Shown piece after piece: positions 56,969 through 64,000 of a stretch of 64,000 bases of DNA. Made by a program: the position numbers and the translations under genes. The stretch covers positions 1 to 64,000 of the forward strand of contig JADJFC010000010.1 of NCBI GenBank assembly GCA_016708785.1. The letters run 5' to 3'. The notes beneath the pieces were generated by a model. It was given only the letters and a program-made list of their open reading frames with translations. It was not told the DNA's origin and made no database searches. The stretch's first letter is position 1; every line of letters begins with the position of its first letter. The stretch is from Bacteroidota bacterium. Lineage in GTDB: Bacteria; Bacteroidota; Bacteroidia; AKYH767-A; 2013-40CM-41-45.

Positions 56969-57010
56969 AAAAAAATGCCCGGTCCAAATTAAACCGGGCA
57001 TTTTTTATTT
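56969..57010. terminator. Bidirectional intrinsic terminator
   Basis: AAAAATGCCCGGT (56971-56983) pairs with ACCGGGCATTTTTT (56993 on). Poly-A and poly-T flanks make it work on both strands, between convergent genes. Confidence 0.85.
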
Positions 57011-57031
57011 TGGATGAAAGATTATTCTCTT

Positions 57032-59043
57032 CTACTGCTTACTGATCTTAAATGAATTGATTGTTGTTCCAACCAATGCTTTTACCAGATAAATTCCTTT
57101 TGGCAATGCTGATACATTTATTTGACCTGACGAAGTATTCATCTTGCTGAATAATACTTCCTGACCTAACATATTGTAAATCGAAACTGAACTAATGTTT
57201 TCAGAATTACTAATATTCAATACATCATTCACAGGATTTGGATAAATTCTGATACTTGTTGAATTTATATGATCTATTCCCGTTGGATTGCTGGAAACAT
57301 TCAACTTGTAATCTTCTGTCTGACCATAGCCTGAACTAATGCCGCAAGGAGAAAGTGTATATTCGAAGTAATTTTTTATTACTCTCATTGTCGTTAATCC
57401 TACTAGAGCTGAAGAAGGAACTGATAATGTTCCTGTAGTTTGAATAGTGTCTATTCCCGTAGAATTGGTAACACTTCCCATATCATACTTTTCATCGCCA
57501 TCATTAAAATATCCGTCCTGATTCCAATCAACATAAACTCTGAAAAAGTTTTCATAGTTGCCATTTGTTAAGCCTTTGAATGTTGCAGTATAACTTGAAT
57601 CGATTTCGACATTTCCAATGATACTAGTGAAATCTTCATAGTCCAGTACTGAGCTTTCTGAAGAAGTATTATTTAAATCGGCAACATTAACCAATGTTAT
57701 TGGCTCTGCAACATTGTTAATGCTTGATGGATCACAATAGTTATCTGTCAACACAACTGAAAAACTACATGAATTTAGAATCGTTCCATTTGTGTCAACC
57801 AAATTGTACTCAACCAGTGTTGTACCAATTGGGAAAAGTGATCCTGATGGTAATCCGGAAGCAAGAACTACTGATGCTGATGGATTGCCACTGCAAGTAA
57901 TTGGAGGAACTGTGTAATTGATCACTTTCGGTCCGGTAAGACTTACGTCAAATATATCTTGCGGACAAGTTGCATAACAATCGCTGATCAATGAATCACT
58001 GAAGTTGATGACCCAGCCTGAAGCAAAAGCAACAAAAGCATTTTCCCATCCGCAAATAAAATTTCCATCCGGTGAAATTGCAATCGCAGTTCCAAGAAGT
58101 CCATCGAATGTTGATACTGTGTCAATGCCATGTGCAGCAAGAACTGTTCTTAAGAGTACAGGTTGAGCGCCCAATGAAGGATGATAAACGATTGCATCTC
58201 TTACAATGTTCGGAAAAGTAATCTGACCATATCCAACAGCAATTCCATTATCACTAATGCTTGTAAACGTTGCATTCTCATATCCGGCCGGAACCTGAAA
58301 CGTTGTATAGGTATCTGTTGTCAGATCATAAATAAATGGAACACCATCGCGATCTCCAACCATCACATTCGAATTATTAATTGCGCTCACCTGATTTACA
58401 GTTGACAATGTTGGCAATGCCGCCGGAACTGAAGTGATGACCGATCCGGTTCTCATGTATGCAGGAACTCTCATTGTTCCCGAAGGAATGGGTCGTACCA
58501 TCCACCAAGAATTCCACTGTCATTCACGCAATATCCTGCACTATACTCATTCGCAGGATCTGAAATTTCTTCTATAACTCCTGCATCAACATCATACAAG
58601 TAAGCCTGACTATTGCAACAGTCAATTGACATTTGTCCGGTGATATAATTTCCGTTTTCGGAAATTTGTCCCTGATAGGCATTAGCATCTACAGTTGCTC
58701 CGGGAAAATAACCCATCGGATGCCACACACCATTTTTCTTGTAACCCGGTTGATTCAAAGTTGTTCCTGCAATTACAATTGGCATCGTACCGATCAGATC
58801 TCCATTGTTATTTATTCCCACCAATGATGTTGCATCGGTATCCATAGGTGTAGTTGAATTCAGCAGAAAAGAATATACTCCTCCGCCTTGAATTGCATAA
58901 CCTGAATCGTTGATGTCGTAAAGCGCAGTACCGAATCCGGTGAGGTAACGAAATTCAACTTGCGCATTTGCTCCACTAAAGCAAAGAAGCAGAATGACAA
59001 GTTGCAATGATCTGATTAAATCAGAAAAGTAGTTTTTTTTCAT
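57032..59043 (-). CDS. T9SS-secreted GEVED-domain protein, frame broken near 58495
   Basis: About 670 residues. The start MKKNYFSDLIRSLQLVILLL with FSGANAQ is a Sec signal; upstream in-frame codons are not needed. The N-terminal half has repeated Gly/Asp motifs as in HAF-type extracellular repeats (YDINDSGYAIQGGGVYSFL; VGINNNGDLIGTMPIV; SISDNGIAVGYGQI). Next is a Cys-rich HYR-like segment, then a GEVED domain (YEDFTSIIGN ... VYVDWNQDGYFNDGDEKYDM ... GQTEDYKL) and a T9SS type A domain (RIYPNPVNDVLNIS ... LPKGIYLVKALV). The break is at GGTGGATGG and may be a 1- or 4-base loss. The protein is probably exposed on the cell surface. Confidence 0.8.
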
Positions 59044-59201
59044 AACGGTTGAGTTAGGGAGATTTAAATGGTTATTCACTAATAATATTGCGAATAAAGA
59101 TAATAATTAATTTATTTAAGTTGTTCTGAGGCTCTTTTATTTGCTGTATAGTGCACATATTTATACATAAAATACACAGATGCTTCTTAAATTAAATTAT
59201 T

Positions 59202-59245
59202 TTTCTGTGAATAGTCTGTGTAAATCTGTGCCAATCTGTGGGAAA
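59202..59245. repeat. CTGTG-variant repeat arm
   Basis: TTTTTCTGTGAATAGTCTGTG, then units AATCTGTGCC and AATCTGTGGGAAA: the TCTGCG pattern with T for C. It begins 12 bp after the stop of the beta-barrel gene (59257) on the minus strand. The match at 43008-43040 is its reverse. Confidence 0.6.
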
Positions 59246-59256
59246 TAAATAAAATC

Positions 59257-59934
59257 CTAAAACAATTGCTTCACCAATGAAAAATTAATTCCAAAAATTA
59301 AATTTTCCAAATAATCAGAATCATAAAAATCCCACGACCTCTCCGGCTTAATTGTTGGTTCGATCTTTAAAAACCAGTCATCTAAAACTTCCTTTTCAAT
59401 ACCCAGACTTAACTGTGGAAAAAAACAAAATCTCCAATAATGCACTTCTGATTCGACTTTCGACCAATTTTCAATGTGACCATCTTTAAAAAATGTCTTA
59501 TTTGTATTCCGATAATTAACCCAATAACTTAAAGTCAATCCTGTATTTATAGTTAACTTAATTTTCTTCTTTGTAAGCCTGAAGTTTAACAGCAGTGGCA
59601 TTTCAATATATCGACTTGCATTACCCCACTGGGACTTTGAAATGAGCGAATCACGGTTAGTATAATTTTTACTTGGAGTCAGAGCATATGGCTCATACGT
59701 GTGTACTTTCCCTTTACTCCTGATATTCGTAAACTGCAGCCCAATTGTAAAATCCGTTTTTCGATTCGTCTTTAGTTGTATCAATAAACCGGTTGAATAA
59801 CTAAGCTGAAATTCATGATACTTATAATAATCCGGTTTCAATATTATCTCAGGCATAATGTTAATTCCCGCTCTAAAATGTTTTATATAAAAAGGGCGGC
59901 CTTTGGCACAAACGGTTTCGGAAAGAAAACACAA
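59257..59934 (-). CDS. Outer-membrane beta-barrel protein, N-terminus uncertain
   Basis: 225 residues from a TTG at 59934; the frame upstream continues ICFYFLLCFLSETVCAKG to a stop, so the true signal peptide is probably a little longer or has a damaged start. The mature part has many amphipathic strands (EFQLSYSTGLLIQLKTNRKT, FTIGLQFTNIRSKG, IEMPLLLNFRLTKKKIKLTI, NTGLTLSYWVNY) and ends in FGINFSLVKQLF, a beta-barrel end. No recognised ligand. Divergent from the Mla operon. Confidence 0.6.
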   Translation of the reverse strand: MCFLSETVCAKGRPFYIKHFRAGINIMPEIILKPDYYKYHEFQLSYSTGLLIQLKTNRKTDFTIGLQFTNIRSKGKVHTYEPYALTPSKNYTNRDSLISKSQWGNASRYIEMPLLLNFRLTKKKIKLTINTGLTLSYWVNYRNTNKTFFKDGHIENWSKVESEVHYWRFCFFPQLSLGIEKEVLDDWFLKIEPTIKPERSWDFYDSDYLENLIFGINFSLVKQLF

Positions 59935-60051
59935 AAGAAAATAAAAACAGATTCCGTATTAACTTTGTGCAAATTGTTTCTTTGAATTATTTGCAAACCA
60001 ATCCTAAATAACAGATTTGATTAGTCAAATTTAAGGAAGTGCATTTCATAA

Positions 60052-60095
60052 AAAACTGCGTCTTATCTGCGCTTTATTCCAAAATCTGCAGGAGT
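60052..60095. repeat. Degenerate CTGCG repeat
   Basis: ACTGCGTCTTATCTGCGC and AATCTGCAGGA keep the spacing of the element family in an eroded form, in the divergent intergenic region before the Mla operon. Confidence 0.4.
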
Positions 60096-60171
60096 TAGTA
60101 AACTGTGATAAATTTGCTGAAATCTATTTGATATTTAGGCACCAAAAACCATTTTAAGAAAATCTCATTCT

Positions 60172-60966
60172 GTGAAAAGAACGACCTCAAGAAAATACGT
60201 TTTAACCAAAAGATTAGACAACTATTTCTACGGTGTCAATAATGCGTATCTGTTTACGGCCGATTTTTTCAAACAAGCTCTTAGACGACCTTTTCACTTT
60301 AAAGAATTGGTAAACCAATGTTATGAGATCGGTCTGCGGGCCTTACCGCTCATTACACTCACCGGATTTATTATTGGAATTGTATTTACAAAACAATCAA
60401 GACCATCACTGGAAGATTTCGGTGCAACGTCGTGGTTGCCTTCGCTATTAGGTATTGCAATCGTAAAAGCACTTGGCCCTTTAGTAACTGCATTGATTTG
60501 CTCCGGAAAAGTTGGATCAGGAATCGGCGCCGAACTTGGTTCTATGAAAGTGACTGAACAGATCGATGCAATGGAAGTCTCTGCAATCAATCCGTTCAAA
60601 TATCTTGTTGTGACTAGAGTGCTTGCAACTACCATTACAATTCCGATTCTTTCATTTTATTGCAGTGTTGTTGCATTGATCGGTTCATACATTAATGTGC
60701 ATTCTGAAGAAAACACAAGTTTCGTTATCTTCTTCAAAAATGCATTCTCTACTATAAATTTCCTGGACCTTTGGACAGCAGTCGCTAAAGCAGTCGTCTT
60801 CGGATTCACGATTGGAATCATCGGATGCTACAAAGGGTTCAACGCAACGCAAGGAACAAGTGGTGTAGGTAAAGCTGCGAATGAAGCAGTGGTCATGTCA
60901 ATGTTTATCATTTTCGTGGAAGAGATCGTCATCGTACAAATTTCTAACTGGATCAGAACTTTTTAA
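60172..60966 (+). CDS. mlaE: MlaE-family ABC permease (phospholipid transport)
   Basis: 264 residues from a GTG at 60172. Four or five membrane spans: IGLRALPLITLTGFIIGIVF, the conserved loop GPLVTALICSGKVGSGIGAE with LGSMKVTEQIDAMEVSAINP, then YLVVTRVLATTITIPILSFY and MFIIFVEEIVIV. This is the MlaE/YrbE permease of lipid transport between inner and outer membranes. The ATPase and MCE subunits follow at 6 and 3 bp, so the three form one transporter operon. Confidence 0.93.
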   Translation: MKRTTSRKYVLTKRLDNYFYGVNNAYLFTADFFKQALRRPFHFKELVNQCYEIGLRALPLITLTGFIIGIVFTKQSRPSLEDFGATSWLPSLLGIAIVKALGPLVTALICSGKVGSGIGAELGSMKVTEQIDAMEVSAINPFKYLVVTRVLATTITIPILSFYCSVVALIGSYINVHSEENTSFVIFFKNAFSTINFLDLWTAVAKAVVFGFTIGIIGCYKGFNATQGTSGVGKAANEAVVMSMFIIFVEEIVIVQISNWIRTF

Positions 60967-60972
60967 ACGACA

Positions 60973-61743
60973 ATGGAAACACTACACGTCATAGACTATA
61001 ATGAAACTGTGATCTCTATAAAAGATCTCTATAAATCATTCGGCGACCTACATGTTTTAAAAGGTGTCTCACTTGATTTGCATAAAGGTGAAAATATAGT
61101 CGTACTTGGAAAATCAGGAACAGGGAAGTCTGTCCTTATAAAAATTATTTCCGGATTGCTTAAGCCTGATAAAGGGGAAGTGATCGTTCTCGGGAAAAAA
61201 GTAGACGAGTTGAAAAGGAAAGAGCTGAATGAATTACGATTGCACATTGGTTTCTCTTTCCAAAATAGTGCGCTGTATGACAGCATGAACGTCCGACGAA
61301 ATCTTGAATTTCCATTGATGATGAATTACCCGAAACTCACAAAAAAAGAAGTCGATGCGGCAGTTGAAGAAGTAATTGAAGCTGTCGGATTAAAAAATAA
61401 ATTGAAAGAAATGCCGGCCAGTCTTTCCGGTGGACAACGTAAACGAATTGGAATTGCCCGTACATTGATCTTAAAACCGAAGATCATGTTATATGATGAA
61501 CCTACAGCAGGACTTGACCCGATTACTTGTACGGAAATAAACCAATTGATCAATGAGGTTCAGGAAAAATACAATACGAGTTCTATCATCATCACTCACG
61601 ATCTTACTTGTGCTAAAGCAACTGGAGATAAAGTAGCAATTCTTATCGACGGACAATTTGCAAAAGCAGGTAAATTCGATGAGGTCTTCAATTCAAACAA
61701 TGAACTAATAAAAGAATTCTACAATTATAATTTTATTCAATAA
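60973..61743 (+). CDS. mlaF: MlaF-family ABC ATPase
   Basis: 256 residues. Walker A GKSGTGKS, Q-loop GFSFQNSALYDSMNVRRNLE, signature SLSGGQRKRIGIAR, Walker B IMLYDEPTAGLDPIT, switch His in IIITHDLTCAKATGD. The SMNVRRNLEFP segment is typical of MlaF. Energises the MlaE permease immediately upstream. Confidence 0.95.
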   Translation: METLHVIDYNETVISIKDLYKSFGDLHVLKGVSLDLHKGENIVVLGKSGTGKSVLIKIISGLLKPDKGEVIVLGKKVDELKRKELNELRLHIGFSFQNSALYDSMNVRRNLEFPLMMNYPKLTKKEVDAAVEEVIEAVGLKNKLKEMPASLSGGQRKRIGIARTLILKPKIMLYDEPTAGLDPITCTEINQLINEVQEKYNTSSIIITHDLTCAKATGDKVAILIDGQFAKAGKFDEVFNSNNELIKEFYNYNFIQ

Positions 61744-61746
61744 ATC

Positions 61747-62700
61747 ATGGACGAATCTTCTAATAAAAGGAAAGTAGCAGTTGGAGTATTTGTACTCATT
61801 GGAGTTTTATTTCTGATTGGAGGTATCCTAATGATTGGGAACTTGCACGAAACTTTCAAAAAGAAAATTACCCTTGTTGCTATGTTCGACGATGTAAGTG
61901 GACTTCAATCAGGGAACAATGTCTGGTTCTCAGGTGTGAAAATAGGGAGTGTAAGCGATCTCCAATTTTATTCACAGCACACAGTAAAAGTCACAATGAA
62001 TATTGAAGAAAAGGCACAACCTTTTATTCGCAAAGATGCTTTTGTAAAAGTAAGCACTGATGGATTAATTGGAAACAAAATCCTGATCATTTATGGAGGG
62101 AGTCCTCAGGTTGCTCAAATCAGCGATTTAGATTCTCTTGCTGTTGAAAAAAGTCTTTCTTCGGAAGATGTCATTAATACTCTACAACAGAACAATAAAA
62201 ACTTTCTTGCCATCACAAATGACATCAAAGACATCAGTGCTAAACTTTCAAAGGGCGAAGGAACTGTAGGGAAATTACTGAACGATGAGGAATTGTATAA
62301 TCACCTCAATCAAGCAGCGATTTCATTACAGGCAACATCAAGTCATGCTCAACAGATCACAAATTCACTTTCAGCATTCAGTGAAAAACTTAATACAAAA
62401 GGCGGATTGGTAGATCAACTTACAACTGATACAACTATTTTTAATTCCCTACGCAATTCAGCAACCAGTCTGCAGTTGATGAGTGATTCTGCAAGTGCCT
62501 TTGTAAATAATCTGAACAAAGCAATCACATCCAATAATTCACCTGCAGGAGTTTTAATGAATGATAAAGAATCTGCTGCTCGTTTGCAAGAAACCATTAA
62601 AAATCTGGAATCAGGCTCAAAGAAACTTGACGAGGATCTTGAAGCTTTACAGCACAACTTTTTGTTCCGTGGTTATTTTAAGGACAAGCAGTCTAAATAA
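61747..62700 (+). CDS. mlaD: MlaD-family MCE protein
   Basis: 317 residues. One N-terminal span (VAVGVFVLIGVLFLIGGILM), then a single MCE domain (VAMFDDVSGLQSGNNVWFSG, VKIGSVSDLQF, RKDAFVKVSTDGLIGNKILI) and a long helical tail (ITNDIKDISAKLSKGEGTVG, KLLNDEELYNHLNQAAIS). The single MCE domain and the helical tail resemble Bacteroidota MlaD. It forms a periplasmic lipid-binding ring. No outer-membrane MlaA lies beside it. Confidence 0.92.
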   Translation: MDESSNKRKVAVGVFVLIGVLFLIGGILMIGNLHETFKKKITLVAMFDDVSGLQSGNNVWFSGVKIGSVSDLQFYSQHTVKVTMNIEEKAQPFIRKDAFVKVSTDGLIGNKILIIYGGSPQVAQISDLDSLAVEKSLSSEDVINTLQQNNKNFLAITNDIKDISAKLSKGEGTVGKLLNDEELYNHLNQAAISLQATSSHAQQITNSLSAFSEKLNTKGGLVDQLTTDTTIFNSLRNSATSLQLMSDSASAFVNNLNKAITSNNSPAGVLMNDKESAARLQETIKNLESGSKKLDEDLEALQHNFLFRGYFKDKQSK

Positions 62701-62724
62701 TTATTGAAAATAAAAGACGAAGAC

Positions 62725-62797
62725 CACTAAAATTTTAGCCACGAATTCACGAATAAAAAAATAAATAATTCGTGAATTCGTGGCTAAAATTTTAGTG
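62725..62797. repeat. Perfect 30-bp inverted repeat with GCCACGAATTCACGAAT core
   Basis: Arms 62725-62754 and 62768-62797 are perfect complements with a 13-nt AT loop. Each arm has nested palindromes (AAAATTTT, GAATTC). It lies 25 bp after the mlaD stop, between convergent genes, and could serve as a bidirectional terminator. No second copy in the window. Confidence 0.85.
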
Positions 62798-62845
62798 CCC
62801 TTCGCGTTTAAATTTTACACTTTTTGTATTAAGGGAACAAAACAA

Positions 62846-64000
62846 CTATTCCACCAATAACTTTTTCACTACCGGGTTCCCTTCGGAAACGACTTTCACA
62901 AAATACATTCCGGAAGCAAGATCTAGTTCATCTACTTTACAGGTATTTCTTTTTTGCTGTCCAGATATTTTTCGCTCGAACAACAACCTTCCATTGATGT
63001 CAATTATTTCAAGATTCCAATCAGTAGCAGCTGCATTAAAGTTTATGGTAAAAGATCCATCGGTTGGATTTGGGAAAATTAAAATGTCGCTTGAATTTAC
63101 CGGATCAATAAATTCATTAGTTGCTAAAGTAAAATCGAAGGTTGTATCCACGATCTGTCCGGAAAATGCTAGATAACGATTTGAGATGTTGTAATCAGTT
63201 GAATCAACAATTACGTGCTCGAGCATTTGTCCGCAGACGTAATTTTTGTTTTGATCACACTTGCCTAGAAATAAAGAGGCATGCCCGGTATTTCTGTTCG
63301 TTGTGCTTTCTGCAAATTTTCGGTACCATAACAATTGTCCATTGACATCATATTTTAATACCAAACTCGCTCCATAATATCCGCCAAAATAACGAGTCGT
63401 CAGGGTATCATTTCCGGCAATTACACTATCCAAAAAATTCAAAGTAGTAAGAAATTCGTGATTTGAATTTTCTACACAATTATATTTGCCTGCTAATCTC
63501 CAGTCCTGAAGAAACCGGAAATCATTATCATCATATGAACGGATATTCATTGTCGGATCAATTGATAAAAAGAAATAGCGAAGATTTACTCCCGGCAAAG
63601 TCGTCCCAAGACAATTTACACTGCCACTCCATACTCCTGACATAATAAGATTTCCGTTTAAATCAGTAGTGATTCCAGATACTTCATCTCTTCCAATTCC
63701 ACCAATAACTGATGCACTGATAAAATTACCCGTATAAGAAAGTTGGGCCAGTAAAATATCAGTATATCCATTGGCATAATACATATTTCCCATAAAGTTT
63801 ATCGAGTCCCTGAACGTTTCAGCTACTGCAATTCCGCCATTAAAATCTGTGGCCACAAATGATGGAGAATAAGTGGCGGAAAGCCCCTTAATAAAATTCG
63901 TTGCACCAGTACCTGAAAAAACAGAAAGATACAATGTGTCCTGATCTGATGAGAGCGCATAACTATTTCCTGAATTATCAACTTTCAAATCCATCGGACT
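62846..64000 (-). CDS. T9SS-secreted propeller-like protein, 5' end outside the window
   Basis: The open frame continues to the right edge (SPMDLKVDNSGNSYAL), so the N-terminus and signal peptide are missing. At least 385 residues are visible. Blades of the type DFNGGIAVAETFRDSINFMG and GITTDLNGNLIMSGVWSG are followed by a T9SS domain (IFPNPTDGSFTINFNAAATD ... LASGMYFVKVVSEG ... VKKLLVE). Similar in layout to the protein at 6592-8339. Surface or secreted; role unknown. Confidence 0.82.
   Translation of the reverse strand, partial: SPMDLKVDNSGNSYALSSDQDTLYLSVFSGTGATNFIKGLSATYSPSFVATDFNGGIAVAETFRDSINFMGNMYYANGYTDILLAQLSYTGNFISASVIGGIGRDEVSGITTDLNGNLIMSGVWSGSVNCLGTTLPGVNLRYFFLSIDPTMNIRSYDDNDFRFLQDWRLAGKYNCVENSNHEFLTTLNFLDSVIAGNDTLTTRYFGGYYGASLVLKYDVNGQLLWYRKFAESTTNRNTGHASLFLGKCDQNKNYVCGQMLEHVIVDSTDYNISNRYLAFSGQIVDTTFDFTLATNEFIDPVNSSDILIFPNPTDGSFTINFNAAATDWNLEIIDINGRLLFERKISGQQKRNTCKVDELDLASGMYFVKVVSEGNPVVKKLLVE

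Noticed and set aside
57032..58501. Second gene starting at MVRPIPSG
   Set aside because: It has no signal peptide and continues the upstream protein after a small deletion; one gene is more likely.

Overview
The window looks like a chromosome segment of an AT-rich member of the Bacteroidota, probably an environmental or wastewater-type denitrifier. The signs are four secreted proteins with type IX secretion (T9SS) C-terminal sorting domains, a SusC/SusD outer-membrane pair, PorT-like beta-barrels, TAnnTTTG-type promoter boxes and a clade II-like (Sec/lipoprotein) nitrous oxide reductase cluster.

Layout. 0-6.5 kb: small accessory genes (AraC regulator, SDR oxidoreductase, CPBP protease, DUF4386 protein, beta-barrel, thioredoxin-reductase-like protein, VOC protein, GNAT), nearly all with broken frames. 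6.6-9.5 kb: a T9SS cargo, a truncated AraC regulator and a hemerythrin. 9.7-18.6 kb: nitrous oxide respiration, with a heme-copper-oxidase-like membrane protein and a Crp/Fnr regulator divergent from cytochrome c-nosZ-nosL fusion-nosD-nosF-nosY-globin. 18.7-27.1 kb: fasciclin lipoprotein, a three-gene histidine kinase/response regulator operon, DinB, YdeI-like, WYL regulator, GNAT. 27.1-38.8 kb: a possible FMN-barrel protein of unknown function, an MbnP/MbnH-like copper pair, B12-dependent ribonucleotide reductase, and a norC-tpl-tnaA-norB operon in which tyrosine phenol-lyase and tryptophanase sit between the two nitric oxide reductase subunits. 39-49 kb: MBOAT/SGNH acetylation pair, a 180-bp tandem repeat array, a mini-HExxH protein, universal stress protein, K+ channel, unknowns. 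49-57 kb: SusC/SusD and a secreted PNGase F-like amidase. 57-64 kb: T9SS cargo, beta-barrel, MlaE-MlaF-MlaD lipid transport, and a T9SS propeller cut by the window edge.

What links the genes. A 16-bp inverted repeat, TATGA-N6-TCATA, recurs upstream of the regulator itself, the nos operon, the heme-copper-oxidase-like gene, the fasciclin gene, the 601-aa barrel protein and the MbnP operon (a weaker copy lies before norC). It fits a Crp/Fnr-type operator and would make these one nitrogen-oxide/copper regulon.

Two further patterns run through the window. Most broken frames are restored by adding one base to a homopolymer, so many genes are probably intact in the organism and the breaks are likely sequence errors. 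A family of palindromic repeats built on (T)CTGCG/CGCAG units sits directly after stop codons and has expanded into a tandem array at 43 kb.
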